A DNA stretch of 64,000 nucleotides from Mycolicibacterium komanii (GCF_001050035.1 NZ_CVTA01000022.1:1-64000); one strand, 5' to 3'; shown: positions 1 through 10,641, counted from the first letter of the stretch. Numbers and translations: made by a program. The notes: generated from the sequence alone by a model not told the origin.

Positions 1-447
1 GGGGCGCTCGGGGTCGGGGCGGGGTTCGAGCTTGATCGCAAACCGCAGTTGGTTGACGGTGGCCACCGCCGCCATGTCGGCGTAGTGCTCATCAGAACCC
101 GCTGCGGCGTATTGGGCGATCACCCCGACCTGGTCCAGCGATAACCGGCCCTGGCGTAGCTCGCTGGTGCAGCGGGGAAACTCGGCGAAGCGCTGCGCGA
201 CGGCCGTCACCTTGGTGGCGGTGGTATCGGAGAGGCCCAGTTTCCAGGCCACCAGCGCTTTGACCGAGCGCACCCCTTCGGCGGTGCTCCACAGCCCGTC
301 GCGGTCGATCTCGGCGACGATCTCCACGATGCGCCCATCGATCGCATTACGTTGGCCCGACAGCTCGGCCAACTGCTCATAGAGCTGACCCAACCGCTCC
401 TTGTTGGTCACGGTCCCCTCAGCATCGGAAAGAGCCATCGACACCAT
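1..447 (-). CDS. DUF222 (13E12-type) HNH endonuclease family protein, N-terminal part, cut by the window edge
   Basis: Reading leftwards from an ATG, 149 codons stay open to the first base of the window, so only the amino end is present. The translation starts MVSMALSDAEGT. It then has a helical stretch with YEQLAELSGQRNAIDGRIVE, the segment GLWSTAEGVRSVKALVAWKL, and further on RCTSELRQGRLSLDQVGVI. This is the usual layout of the DUF222 domain found before an HNH nuclease in the many mycobacterial 13E12-like proteins. The HNH motif itself would lie outside the window, so nuclease activity cannot be judged. GTG codons two codons upstream and one codon downstream are alternative starts. These genes are multicopy in mycobacteria and often sit next to mobile DNA, but no transposase or repeat is visible here. 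Confidence 0.85.
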   Translation of the reverse strand, partial: MVSMALSDAEGTVTNKERLGQLYEQLAELSGQRNAIDGRIVEIVAEIDRDGLWSTAEGVRSVKALVAWKLGLSDTTATKVTAVAQRFAEFPRCTSELRQGRLSLDQVGVIAQYAAAGSDEHYADMAAVATVNQLRFAIKLEPRPDPERP

Positions 448-633
448 GACCACATCATCACAGAACGGTCCGACAAGTTTCCCGCACCGAATCAACTGAA
501 CCGGCTGCGCCAAGTAGCGACACGGTCTCGCTTTGGCCGCGAACGGATTTCGGCAGCCGGTTTGGGTCGAATGTCGCGGATACGATGGCTCGATTCTGCA
601 TTTACGTGACTTATCCACATCTCGAGGTCGCCC

Positions 634-1305
634 GTGAGTCTGCGAAAAGCACTGGCGTGCCTCGGCGTTGCGCTGCTAGCACTCCCGCTCGCGGGTCCCG
701 CCGCGGCGCAACCCGCTGCTGCTGCCACGCAGACGACGCAATGGATCGTCGTCGGCGTACCCAAAGCGGACGCCACCTCGGGAACGCTCACCGCCTTCCA
801 GCAGACCGGAGGGCAGTGGAAACCTGTCCTGGGGCCGACACCCGCCAAAGTGGGCGCGCTCGGCGTCGGCGCCCCCGCCGACGGTGTGCACCGGACGCCG
901 GTCGGCACCTTCACCTTCGACCAGGCCTTCGGCAGGCAACCGAACCCCGGCACCAAGATGCCGTACTTCCAAGCCACGAACCAGGACTGGTGGGACGAGG
1001 ACGCCGACTCTCCGACGTACAACACCCACGTCCGTTCGCCCCGCAAGCCGTCCGCGATCGCGGAGAACCTGTACGACTCGGGGCCCGTCTACGACTACGC
1101 CGTCAACATCACCGTCAATCCGCAGCGCATTCCGGGCAAGGTCTCGGGCATCTTTCTTCATGTGACCGACGGCAACCCGACCTGGGGCTGCGTCGGCATC
1201 GGCCGCGATGAGATGCGCACGTTGTTGAACTGGCTCGACCCCGCGGCGGCGCCGAAGATCACCATCGGCGTCGGAAGCCCGTCGCTCGTGCAGTCGAGGG
1301 CGTGA
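634..1305 (+). CDS. secreted L,D-transpeptidase (YkuD-like) family protein
   Basis: This 223-residue protein begins with a clear signal peptide: a basic start (MSLRKALACL), a hydrophobic core and an AQPAAA-type cleavage region near residue 26. The body contains PVGTFTFDQAFG and, near the C terminus, IFLHVTDGNPTWGCVGIG. That segment places a His and a Cys at the spacing of the YkuD catalytic HX(n)GC motif. Members of this fold cross-link peptidoglycan stems (3-3 links) or act on related murein bonds outside the membrane. The motif is WGCVGI rather than the classical SHGCIR, so this belongs to the COG3786-like branch rather than to the LdtMt1/Mt2 type, and its substrate is less certain. The start is GTG. 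The gene ends one base before the convergent downstream gene. Confidence 0.8.
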   Translation: MSLRKALACLGVALLALPLAGPAAAQPAAAATQTTQWIVVGVPKADATSGTLTAFQQTGGQWKPVLGPTPAKVGALGVGAPADGVHRTPVGTFTFDQAFGRQPNPGTKMPYFQATNQDWWDEDADSPTYNTHVRSPRKPSAIAENLYDSGPVYDYAVNITVNPQRIPGKVSGIFLHVTDGNPTWGCVGIGRDEMRTLLNWLDPAAAPKITIGVGSPSLVQSRA

Positions 1306-2565
1306 TCATCGGCGCAACGGCACGGCGGCCTCGAAAGCCGCTGCCTTACCGGCGGATTGCCACCGCAGCCAGTTCTCCCACCGCTTGAGGTTCCACTGTT
1401 GCCAGCGACGGTCCACCGTCGACGACAACCGCCGGGCGATCTCCAACGTGATTACCACCGGAAATCGGCTGAGTAGCAGCGTGATTCCCGGCAACGCCGA
1501 CGGCAACCGGTAGCGGCGGCGGTTCCACGGCAACATGTACAAGCCGAGATACCCGGCCTGTAGGCGGTAGTGATACTTGGCGCGAAGCCGCTCCAGACCC
1601 CGGTACACCGGCGCGGGCTCGAAGGCCGGGACGAACGACTGGACGAGCTCGGTTCCGCTGTTGGCGCTGTCGTAGCTGCGTGCCGCGTCGCACATGAACA
1701 GAATCCGCCAGGCGTCGGCAACCGTCTCGGGGAAGTAGCTGTCGCACTGGACCCCGATCAGGTGCCCGCAGTAGCGGTTGAAGTGCAGAACGGCCCGCAT
1801 CTCACGCGGTGAGGTGACGTGCCCGAGAAGGAACAGACCGAAAGCGGGTGCGACGCTGCCGCCCAACAGCGTCAGCAGCATCGCCGACTGGCTGATCGGC
1901 AGCCCCCAGCGTTCGGCGTCCCACTCCGGATGCTGTTTGACACGGTCGCGGACACTGACATGCATGATTCGCACATGCAGAGAGATGTTGCGGCCCAACG
2001 ATCCTGGCGTCAGGATGGCTCCGGGCCGGCAGACCTCGATCCACCACCGCGACGTCTCCAGGTAGCGGTGCAGAGCGCGCTGTCCGGCGTAGCCGCCCGA
2101 AAGTGACAGCGGTACCGCCAGCCAGCCCTCGGTGTAGGTGTCGTTGGTGCCGGCGTTTCCGAGCGCTCCCAACGCGTACGCCCAACGGCGCCAGACCGCC
2201 GCGCCCTCCTCCACCAATTCCGGGTCGACCCAGTCAGGGAGCTGCTCGAACTCCTCGAACAGCGCCCGCATCGAATCGGGTGCCTCGGGGACGTTGTCGA
2301 TGCCGATCCGCTGCGCTGTCTCGACGAGATCGCGGGCCTTCCTGGCGCCCAGTTCACCGTGATAGGTCTCGGCGACTAAGCGTTCGGCGACGGGGTCACC
2401 AGCATTGAGGCCGGCGATGAATGCCCGCGCGGTGGTATCGGGAGGAAGCAGATCAACGCCGACGAGTCGCTTGATGACGTTCCGAAGGCGCGCGCGGCGG
2501 CCGGTGAGCCCAGGGTAGCGGAACGCGGTGGGCGCGTTGGGTGGCCGTGGGCTGAGATCCGGCAT
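1306..2565 (-). CDS. oxygenase MpaB / latex-clearing-protein-like (DUF2236) family protein
   Basis: The 419-residue product matches the DUF2236 family, which includes the heme-dependent rubber oxygenase Lcp and fungal MpaB. Family features seen are a conserved aromatic/Arg block (AAVWRRWAYALGALGNAGT), a His-rich helix (NISLHVRIMHVSVRDRV) that could hold the axial heme His, and a C-terminal region rich in Arg and Trp. Family members oxidatively cleave polyisoprenoids or related lipids, but most mycobacterial paralogs have no known substrate, and none can be inferred from context. There is no obvious signal peptide, unlike secreted Lcp. It ends tail to tail with the L,D-transpeptidase gene. The next gene upstream on the same strand starts only 17 bases away, so they may be co-transcribed. 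Confidence 0.75.
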   Translation of the reverse strand: MPDLSPRPPNAPTAFRYPGLTGRRARLRNVIKRLVGVDLLPPDTTARAFIAGLNAGDPVAERLVAETYHGELGARKARDLVETAQRIGIDNVPEAPDSMRALFEEFEQLPDWVDPELVEEGAAVWRRWAYALGALGNAGTNDTYTEGWLAVPLSLSGGYAGQRALHRYLETSRWWIEVCRPGAILTPGSLGRNISLHVRIMHVSVRDRVKQHPEWDAERWGLPISQSAMLLTLLGGSVAPAFGLFLLGHVTSPREMRAVLHFNRYCGHLIGVQCDSYFPETVADAWRILFMCDAARSYDSANSGTELVQSFVPAFEPAPVYRGLERLRAKYHYRLQAGYLGLYMLPWNRRRYRLPSALPGITLLLSRFPVVITLEIARRLSSTVDRRWQQWNLKRWENWLRWQSAGKAAAFEAAVPLRR

Positions 2566-2582
2566 GGCTCAGTCTTAGACGA

Positions 2583-3407
2583 CTAGCCCGCGAGCGTACG
2601 GTTTTTCGCGGACTCTCTCGGCGAATGTGTACGCAAGCGTGCGCTCGCCGCGCCGGCGCCGGCCACCACGACCGCACCGACCAACGAGGCGATCAGGATC
2701 GACGTGGTGTCGTGCAGGCGAACCGCGATACCGACCAGCGCCCAGATGATCACCAGCCCGTAGGCGATGTCGCGGTGCAGCAGGTTCATCACCACGCCCA
2801 ATGCGGCAGCCACCGCGATCATGATCACGCCCCATGTCGGCTCCGACAGCCCGAAGCCGGACCACCCGGCGTCGTCGAGGGTGATCGTCGCGTTGGCAAT
2901 CGTCGCGACCGAGATCCAGCCGAGGTACACGCGGAACGGGATGTGTACCGTCCACCGCTCCAGCGTCGAGGTGGGCGGGCGCGTGGCCTGCAGGCGATAG
3001 ATGACGATGAGCGCGATCAGCAGCACCACCATCAGCAGCATGCTCAGCGGAAACCGGTTGTGGTGCCACGCGAACAGCCAGCAGCAGTTGGCCGCCGCGG
3101 TCAGCACGTACCAGGGCGCGATGGCGCGCGCGACACCGCTGTCGTCGCGGCCCCGGGCGTGCGTCAGGCTCAGGTACACGCTGTAGGCGATCACGCCGAG
3201 ATAGATCACGCTCCAGATGGAGAAGACGTATCCGGCGGGCACGAAGTACACCTGGAAGCGACGGGTGACGTCACCCGTGGTCTGGCCGTTGATCGGCAGG
3301 CCGTTGGCGAGGTAGTTGACGACGAGCGTGGCGGCCGTGGCCACGCTGACCGCAAGCGGCAACAGCACCGTCGAGATCGATCGGCGTTCGGCGGTACGGC
3401 TGACCAT
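2583..3407 (-). CDS. TspO/MBR-related membrane protein (tryptophan-rich sensory protein)
   Basis: This is a 274-residue polytopic membrane protein with about seven hydrophobic helices. Near residue 55 it carries PAGYVFSIWSVIYLGVIAYS, which resembles the conserved Pro/Trp-rich first-loop signature of TspO/MBR proteins. WLFAWHHN and further Trp residues follow. TspO proteins bind porphyrins and cholesterol-like ligands and tune stress or tetrapyrrole responses. This version is longer than the roughly 160-residue bacterial TspO, as in the extended actinobacterial relatives, so ligand transfer is uncertain. The ATG follows a good ribosome site (AGGAGCC on the minus strand). The first 20 residues are basic and cytoplasmic. 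Confidence 0.7.
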   Translation of the reverse strand: MVSRTAERRSISTVLLPLAVSVATAATLVVNYLANGLPINGQTTGDVTRRFQVYFVPAGYVFSIWSVIYLGVIAYSVYLSLTHARGRDDSGVARAIAPWYVLTAAANCCWLFAWHHNRFPLSMLLMVVLLIALIVIYRLQATRPPTSTLERWTVHIPFRVYLGWISVATIANATITLDDAGWSGFGLSEPTWGVIMIAVAAALGVVMNLLHRDIAYGLVIIWALVGIAVRLHDTTSILIASLVGAVVVAGAGAASARLRTHSPRESAKNRTLAG

Positions 3408-3478
3408 GGGAGGCTCCTTGCTTTATAGCGTCAACGCGCTACATGCCCGCTCGCGGGCACTCCGAACCATCCTCTGGG

Positions 3479-4252
3479 TCAACTGAGAAAGACTGTGTCG
3501 AACAGAACATAGGCCGCGACCACGAAAACGAGGTAGGCGAACCAGCGCTGCAGGCGGTCGGTGTCGACCATCGCGCCGAAATAGCCTGCGAGCAGTGAGG
3601 CGAGCATCGCGGCGACGACGAACACCGTGGTGACTGACCAGTCGGCACTGATGCCTTGGAGGTGAGAGAAGAGCCCGGCCCCGGAGTTCGCGACGATGAT
3701 CAGCAGCGAAGTGCCGATCGCCGTGGACATTTCGACGCCGAGCCCGACCACCAGCGCCGGGATGATGAGAAACCCACCGCCGACGCCGAAGAGTCCCGTC
3801 AACAGGCCGACCAGAAAACCGGCCGCGATGGACCGTGGCAGGCAGCGGCGCCAATTGACCTGGCCTGCCTTCACCTCACACGCGGTGCCGGTGTCACCTC
3901 GGTCTGCGAGCATGCGGATGCCGGCGACCACCATCACGACGGCGAACCCGATCAACAACACCGGCGGGGGTAGCTGTCTGCTGATCGCGCTTCCGATAAC
4001 TGCCGCCGGGATGCCGGCTACGGCGAAGATGCCGGCCATTCGCCACCGAACATGTCCGGTGCGGATTTTCGGCAGTGCACCGACCGCCGAGGCGGTGGCG
4101 ACGACGATCAATGAGATCGGGATCGCCTCTTCGACTCCGAGGCCGATCCCGTAGACCAGCGCCGGGACTGCGAGGATCGAGCCCCCGCCGCCGAGCAGTC
4201 CCAACAGCACACCGATGAGTGCGCCGAGCACCAGGCTCACGGCCACTGTCAT
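3479..4252 (-). CDS. TauE/SafE-family anion exporter (probable sulfite/sulfur-oxyanion export)
   Basis: The protein has eight hydrophobic segments in two repeats. Each repeat opens with a Gly-rich turn (GLLGGGGSILAVPALVYGIG and TGLFGVGGGFLIIPALVVGL), the hallmark of the TauE/SafE (DUF81) family. I chose the ATG that gives MTVAVSLVLG because an earlier in-frame start would overlap the small gene just upstream, whose stop lies 13 bases before this ATG. Members export sulfite, sulfoacetate or related oxyanions. Its place behind a persulfide dioxygenase-rhodanese gene argues for removal of sulfite or thiosulfate made by that enzyme. This is inference from context. The length (257 residues) is normal for the family. 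Confidence 0.85.
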   Translation of the reverse strand: MTVAVSLVLGALIGVLLGLLGGGGSILAVPALVYGIGLGVEEAIPISLIVVATASAVGALPKIRTGHVRWRMAGIFAVAGIPAAVIGSAISRQLPPPVLLIGFAVVMVVAGIRMLADRGDTGTACEVKAGQVNWRRCLPRSIAAGFLVGLLTGLFGVGGGFLIIPALVVGLGVEMSTAIGTSLLIIVANSGAGLFSHLQGISADWSVTTVFVVAAMLASLLAGYFGAMVDTDRLQRWFAYLVFVVAAYVLFDTVFLS

Positions 4253-4265
4253 TCCGAACCCGGGG

Positions 4266-4430
4266 TTATCGACGCCAGAAGCCGCGCCCGACACGGCGCG
4301 GTGGCTCGGGTTCCCGGTCACACCGGCATTGCTCCGCGGCGGGTACCGACCGCATCACATCATCGACGTGCTGGCCGCAGCCGTCCCAAGTCGTCTTGCC
4401 GCAGGACGGGCACTGGACCGGGTAACACAT
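4266..4430 (-). CDS. 54-residue Cys-rich zinc-ribbon-like protein of the persulfide locus
   Basis: This short gene is preceded by a strong ribosome site (GAAGGAG, six bases before the ATG). The product begins MCYPVQCPSCGKTTWDGCGQ, continues with HVDDVMRSVP and CRCD, and ends in a basic tail. The CPSCGKTTWDGCG core looks like a zinc ribbon or thiol-reactive motif, with six Cys overall. It lies 20 bases after the MBL-rhodanese stop and 13 bases before the exporter start, so the three are very likely one operon. I recall similar short proteins from other actinobacteria in the same setting, but no function is known to me. A persulfide carrier or zinc-binding accessory role is a guess from the Cys content and neighbours. 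Confidence 0.75.
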   Translation of the reverse strand: MCYPVQCPSCGKTTWDGCGQHVDDVMRSVPAAEQCRCDREPEPPRRVGRGFWRR

Positions 4431-4450
4431 GCTGATCTCCTTCGTTCGGT

Positions 4451-6231
<1,781 letters not shown>

Positions 6232-6258
6232 TCGACCACCATCGACAAAGGAGTCACC

Positions 6259-6660
6259 ATGGGCATCGCGTTGGCCACGAGCCTGAAGGCATCGTTCGAG
6301 GATGCCGTCGCCCGCACGCGTGAGGCGCTCGCCGAACAGGGATTCGGCGTCCTGACCGAGATCGACGTGAAGGCGACGCTGAAGAACAAGCTCGACGAGG
6401 ACGTGGAGAACTACCTCATCCTCGGCGCGTGCAATCCGCCGTTGGCGCACCGGGCGATCGACGCGCACCGTCAGATAGGTCTATTGCTGCCGTGCAACGT
6501 CGTGGTGCGCAGCGACCCAGATGACCCGGATACCACGCTCATCGAGGCGATGAATCCGCAGTTGCTGGTCGACGTCACCGACGAGCCGGCGTTGAAGCCG
6601 ATCGCCGAAGACGTAGGAAACAAATTGAAAGCGGTGATCGACACGCTGTCCCAGTGTTAG
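6259..6660 (+). CDS. DUF302 domain protein
   Basis: The 133-residue product contains the DUF302 core: alternating strands and helices with TEIDVKATLKNKLDEDVENY, LGACNPPLAHRAID and GLLLPCNVVVR. Family members are small soluble proteins that recur beside CsoR/CstR repressors and persulfide-oxidising enzymes; their biochemical role is not established. Here the gene starts 27 bases after the repressor stop behind a good ribosome site (AAAGGAGTCACC), so it is probably in the repressor's operon and under the same operators. Two internal Cys and a C-terminal Cys could react with sulfane sulfur, which is speculation. Confidence 0.85.
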   Translation: MGIALATSLKASFEDAVARTREALAEQGFGVLTEIDVKATLKNKLDEDVENYLILGACNPPLAHRAIDAHRQIGLLLPCNVVVRSDPDDPDTTLIEAMNPQLLVDVTDEPALKPIAEDVGNKLKAVIDTLSQC

Positions 6661-6673
6661 GGGTTCGAACCCC
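6660..6673. terminator. perfect 14-base palindrome between convergent genes, possible terminator hairpin
   Basis: GGGGTTCGAACCCC begins in the stop codon of the DUF302 gene and sits between it and the convergent oxidoreductase gene. It could form a short GC hairpin. No T-tract follows, so intrinsic termination is only a possibility. Confidence 0.3.
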
Positions 6674-6680
6674 GACCGGG

Positions 6681-7787
6681 TCAGGCCAGCTTTGCCAGCG
6701 CGACCTCCGGGTCATATCCGGTGAACTCGTCGAGGCGGCCGTCGCGCAGCCGGTTGACCCACGCCGGGTCGGCGAGGAGGGCGCGACCGATCGCGACGAT
6801 GTCGAACTCGCCCGACTCGAACTGCTCCACCAGGCGGCCGACGGGCGCAGGTTGGATCACCTGGCCCTGCTTCTCACTGCGGAATTGCGTCTCCAGGCCA
6901 ACCGAGCCGACCGCGATGACCGGGCGGCCCGACACCTTCTTCGTCCAGCCGGCAAGGCTCAGTTCGCGGTCGTGATCCGGGAATCCGGCCACGTAATGCC
7001 TGCGCGTCGAGGGATGGAAGACGTCGACCCCGGCGTCGACCAACGGCGTGAGCAGCTCCTGAAGCTCGGTGGGGTCGTCGGCGATCGACGCCGTGTAATC
7101 GGTGCCCTTCCACTGCGAGAAACGGAAGATGATCGGATAGTCCGGCCCCACCGCGGCCCGTACCGCGGCGACCACGTCCGCCGGGAAGCGTGTCCGTTCG
7201 GCGAGGGATCCGCCGTATCGGTCGGTGCGCAGATTCGTTCGCGCCCAGAAGAACTCGTCCAGAAGATAACCGTGGGCCCCGTGCAGCTCGACCGCGTCGA
7301 AACCGGCGTCTCGAGCGGCGAGGGCGCTCTGCACATACGATTCGGCGACTCGAGACAGTTCATCGGCCTCCAGCGCACGGCCCCTGGGCCGGCCGTGGCC
7401 GTCGACGCCCGAGGGGCTGACCGGCTGCACACCGTCGGCATCCTCGCGCTGCGCGCCCTGGTGCCAAAGCTGCGCGGCGATCGTCCCGCCCTCGGCGTGC
7501 ACTCCGTCGACGACGCGCGTCCAGCCCGCCACCGCGTCCTCACCGAGGAGCGTCGGGATGGAGTACGGGTAGCCGGCGGCGGGGTCCGGAAGCCGAATCC
7601 CTTCGGTGATGATCAGCCCGACGCCACCGGCGGCGCGGCGGCGGTAGTACTCGGCGACATCGGTGCCCGGGACACCGCCCGGAGAGGCTTGACGGGTCAT
7701 CGGCGCCATCGCGAACCGGTTCGGCACGGTCAACGAGCCGATGGTCAACGGTTGAAATAGTTTCTGAACGGCCACGAAGCCGTTCAA
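6681..7787 (-). CDS. NADH:flavin oxidoreductase, Old Yellow Enzyme family
   Basis: The 368-residue TIM-barrel enzyme contains the FMN and active-site signatures of Old Yellow Enzymes: PNRFAMAPMTRQ near the start, AAQLWHQGAQR, FDAVELHGAHGYLLDEFF with the substrate-binding His residues, and ARTNLRTDRYGGSLAERTRF. Such enzymes reduce activated C=C bonds of enones, nitro esters or quinone-like compounds at the expense of NAD(P)H. The physiological substrate cannot be read from the sequence. The first residues (MNGFVA) may be a short extension, since the conserved part begins at VQKLFQPLTIG. It ends convergently with the DUF302 gene. Confidence 0.88.
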   Translation of the reverse strand: MNGFVAVQKLFQPLTIGSLTVPNRFAMAPMTRQASPGGVPGTDVAEYYRRRAAGGVGLIITEGIRLPDPAAGYPYSIPTLLGEDAVAGWTRVVDGVHAEGGTIAAQLWHQGAQREDADGVQPVSPSGVDGHGRPRGRALEADELSRVAESYVQSALAARDAGFDAVELHGAHGYLLDEFFWARTNLRTDRYGGSLAERTRFPADVVAAVRAAVGPDYPIIFRFSQWKGTDYTASIADDPTELQELLTPLVDAGVDVFHPSTRRHYVAGFPDHDRELSLAGWTKKVSGRPVIAVGSVGLETQFRSEKQGQVIQPAPVGRLVEQFESGEFDIVAIGRALLADPAWVNRLRDGRLDEFTGYDPEVALAKLA

Positions 7788-7818
7788 CGCCGCGACGCCG
7801 GAGATGATTCCGGCCGGG

Positions 7819-7950
7819 CTACTGCTCCGAGGGCTTGTCGACGGCCTCGTCGGGTAGCGGCAGCCCTTCGGCGCCGGGGGTCGCGGGGGACAGCACGTCC
7901 TCGGCCTGCTCGGCGGTTTCCGGCGTTACATTCTCGTTCGGAGATGTCAT
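7819..7950 (-). CDS. small acidic, probably disordered protein (43 residues)
   Basis: This short reading frame lies between the Old Yellow Enzyme and helicase genes. From its ATG it encodes MTSPNENVTPETAEQAEDVL, then a Pro/Gly/Glu-rich tail ending DKPSEQ. It has no Cys, no aromatic residues and no hydrophobic stretch, so it should be acidic and disordered. It ends 31 bases before the oxidoreductase start on the same strand. Codon use is GC-rich and mycobacterium-like, but the ribosome site is weak. I recognise no family. It may be a real small protein or a chance frame. Confidence 0.45.
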   Translation of the reverse strand: MTSPNENVTPETAEQAEDVLSPATPGAEGLPLPDEAVDKPSEQ

Positions 7951-8109
7951 GCCCGCTCTGATACCCCGCGGCGGCGCACGGTAATCGCCCGGATGCAGTA
8001 TGGGCGCGTCGATCGCGCCGTAGCTCTCCGCCGAGCGTGGGGTTGTGTCACACGAATACGCGAAAAGCGTGACACGAGGCCACACTCGGCGGGAAGGGGA
8101 CCGGGCGAC

Positions 8110-10641
8110 TCAGTCGAACCGACCGGCGTCGATGACGCGCAGGACGACCGCGCCGGCCTCGTCGGAGACCGCGAGGTCGATCTCGACAGTGAAGCCCCAG
8201 TCGTGGTCGCCCGCCGGATCGTCGAAAATCTGCCGCACCCGCCACACGTCGGGCCCACGGTCGATGATCAGCAGTGCCGGACCGCGAGCGTCGGCGCCGG
8301 TGCCGACCTCGGTGTGCTCGTCGAAGTAGTCCTTCCCAATCTGCTCCCAGCGCCCCGCGGTCCATCCCGAACCGCTGTCCAGAGCGCCGAGTTCGTCCCA
8401 GCGCTGCCGGGCGAACAACTGGACCCGCCGGAACAACGCGTTGCGCACCGTCGCCGTGAACGCACGCTGGTTGCCGCTCAACGGGCGCGGCGGGGCTGCC
8501 ACCGCCACCGGCGCATCGTTCGACCGGTCGGGGTCGGTCAGCTGCTCCCACTCGTCGAGCAGGCTCGAATCCACTTGGCGGACAAGTTCGCCGAGCCACT
8601 CGGCGATATCGGTGAGCTCCTCGGTCCTGGCCGCGGCGGGTACCCCGGCCCGCAGCGCCTTGTACGCGTCGGACAGGTAGCGCAGCACCGCGCCCTCGGC
8701 GCGGGTCAGGCCGTACTGGCTGACATATTCGCGGAAGGTCATGGCGCGTTCCCACATCTCGCGTACCACCGACTTCGGGGACAGCCGGGCGTCGGCGGCC
8801 CACGGGTTGCTCTGCAGGTACACCTCGAAGGTGTGCTCGAGCAACTCCTCGAGCGGCTTCGGGTAGGTGACGTCGTCGAGCAGCTCGATGCGTTCGTCGT
8901 ACTCGATGCCTTCTGCCTTCATCGCCGCGACGGCCTCACCGCGGGCCTTGTTCAGCTGCGCCGCCAGGATCTGGCGCGGATCCTCCAGCGTCGCCTCGAT
9001 CACCGAAACGACATCCAGCGCGAACGTTTCCGATGCCGGATCGAGCACGTCGACGGCGGCCAGCGCGAAGGTCGACAACGGTTGATACAACGCGAAGTTC
9101 GGCGGGAGGTCGACGGTCAGCCGGTATCTGCGACCGTCGGGCCCGGGTTCGTCGAGGCGCTCCACCACACCGGCCTGCAGCAGCGACCGCGCGATACCGA
9201 CCGCTTCGCGGATGTGGTGCAGCTGCCGTTTGCGTGGCTCATGATTGTCGGTCAGCAGTCGCCGCATCGCCTCGAATGGGTCGTCGGGGCGGTCGACGAC
9301 GTCGAGGATCATGGCCGTCGTCACCCGCATGTTGCTGGTCAGCGGTTCGGGCGTGGCCTCCATCAACCGGTTCATCGTCGACTCGCTCCACGGCACCATG
9401 CCCTCGGGAGCCTTGCGTCGCAACAGCTTTCGGCGCTTCTTGGGATCATCGGCGACCTTGGCGAACTGCTTGAGGTTCTCCACCTCGTGGTCGGGCGCCT
9501 GCACGACGACGGTGCCCGCGGTGTCGTAGCCGGCCCGCCCGGCCCGGCCGGCGATCTGGTGGAACTCGCGGGCGTTGAGCAACCGGGTGCGGACACCGTC
9601 GTACTTCGAGAGCGCCGAGAAGACCACCGTGCGGATCGGCACGTTGATGCCGACGCCCAGCGTGTCGGTGCCGCAGATCACCTTGAGCAGGCCGGACTGC
9701 GCCAACTGTTCCACCAGCCGCCGGTATTTCGGCAGCATCCCGGCGTGGTGCACGCCGATACCGTGTCGCACCAACCGCGACAGCGTCGTGCCGAACGCCG
9801 TGGAGAACTGGAACGCGCCGATCATCTCCCGGATTTCGGCCTTCTCCGCTCTGGTGCTGACGTTGACGCTCATCAGCGCCTGTGCGCGCTCCAGCGCAGA
9901 GGCCTGGGTGAAGTGCACGACGTAGATCGGGGCCTGCCCGGTCTCGAGCAGATCGCCGATCGTCTCGTGCATCGGAGTGGTCGCATACGAAAAGAACAGC
10001 GGCACCGGGCGTTCGGCGTTGGCCACCAGTGCCGTCGGCCGGCCGGTGCGGCGGGTGAGGTCGTCGCGCAGGAACGAGACGTCACCCAGCGTCGCCGACA
10101 TCAGCAGGAACTGGGCCTTCGGCAGTTCCAGCAATGGGACCTGCCACGCCCATCCGCGGTCCGGGTCGCCGTAGAAATGGAACTCATCCATCACCACCAG
10201 CGCGATGTCCGCGTCGGCCCCTTCGCGCAGCGCGATATTGGCCAGCACCTCGGCGGTGCAGGTGATGATCGGGGCGTCGGCGTTGACCGCGGCGTCCCCG
10301 GTCAGCATGCCGACGTTGGCCGCGCCGAAGACCTCGCACAGCGAGAAGAACTTCTCGCTGACCAGCGCCTTGATCGGTGCGGTGTAAAAGCTGCGGCCAG
10401 GCCCCGCCGGGAGTCGAGCCAGCGCCGCGAACAGCGCGCCCGTGGCCACCAGCGACTTCCCTGAACCGGTCGGGGTCGCCAGGATGACGTTGGCACCGCT
10501 GACCAGCTCGATCAGCGCTTCTTCCTGCGCCGGATACAGCACCGTGTCGTTCGCCTCGGCCCAGGCGGCGAACGTCGTGAACAGCGTGTCAGGATCGGTG
10601 CCGAGCCCTTTCGCGAAGTCTGTGAGTGAGGCCTCAGGCAC
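8110..10641 (-). CDS. Ski2-like DEAD/DEAH-box helicase with C-terminal DUF3516 region
   Basis: This 843-residue helicase has the full superfamily 2 set: Walker A ATPTGSGKS at residues 55-63, Walker B VMDEFHFYGD, motif III LLMSATLGD, motif IV/V region GTDTLGVGINVPIRTVV and motif VI HQIAGRAGRAGYD. The VHHAGMLPKYRRLVEQL segment is typical of Ski2-like RNA helicases. The C-terminal ~400 residues match the actinobacterial DUF3516 region. A role in RNA handling is likely by fold, but the substrate is unknown. It is smaller than, and distinct from, HelY. The start is GTG, eight bases inside the end of the LysR gene, so the two are probably translated as a coupled pair. Confidence 0.88.
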   Translation of the reverse strand: MPEASLTDFAKGLGTDPDTLFTTFAAWAEANDTVLYPAQEEALIELVSGANVILATPTGSGKSLVATGALFAALARLPAGPGRSFYTAPIKALVSEKFFSLCEVFGAANVGMLTGDAAVNADAPIITCTAEVLANIALREGADADIALVVMDEFHFYGDPDRGWAWQVPLLELPKAQFLLMSATLGDVSFLRDDLTRRTGRPTALVANAERPVPLFFSYATTPMHETIGDLLETGQAPIYVVHFTQASALERAQALMSVNVSTRAEKAEIREMIGAFQFSTAFGTTLSRLVRHGIGVHHAGMLPKYRRLVEQLAQSGLLKVICGTDTLGVGINVPIRTVVFSALSKYDGVRTRLLNAREFHQIAGRAGRAGYDTAGTVVVQAPDHEVENLKQFAKVADDPKKRRKLLRRKAPEGMVPWSESTMNRLMEATPEPLTSNMRVTTAMILDVVDRPDDPFEAMRRLLTDNHEPRKRQLHHIREAVGIARSLLQAGVVERLDEPGPDGRRYRLTVDLPPNFALYQPLSTFALAAVDVLDPASETFALDVVSVIEATLEDPRQILAAQLNKARGEAVAAMKAEGIEYDERIELLDDVTYPKPLEELLEHTFEVYLQSNPWAADARLSPKSVVREMWERAMTFREYVSQYGLTRAEGAVLRYLSDAYKALRAGVPAAARTEELTDIAEWLGELVRQVDSSLLDEWEQLTDPDRSNDAPVAVAAPPRPLSGNQRAFTATVRNALFRRVQLFARQRWDELGALDSGSGWTAGRWEQIGKDYFDEHTEVGTGADARGPALLIIDRGPDVWRVRQIFDDPAGDHDWGFTVEIDLAVSDEAGAVVLRVIDAGRFD

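Noticed and set aside
1..633. Left-edge DUF222 gene as part of an insertion element
   Set aside because: No terminal inverted repeats, transposase or direct repeats are visible near it; DUF222 genes also occur alone in mycobacteria.
6656..6690. T-arm-like sequence (GGGGTTCGAACCCC), suggesting a tRNA gene or attachment site
   Set aside because: No acceptor, D-arm or anticodon arm can be drawn around it, and the upstream bases belong to the DUF302 coding region. It is only a short palindrome between convergent genes.
8000..10464. Very long plus-strand open frame over the helicase gene
   Set aside because: Composition is that of an antisense shadow (Arg, His, Val-rich, no motifs), while the minus strand encodes a complete helicase with all SF2 motifs.
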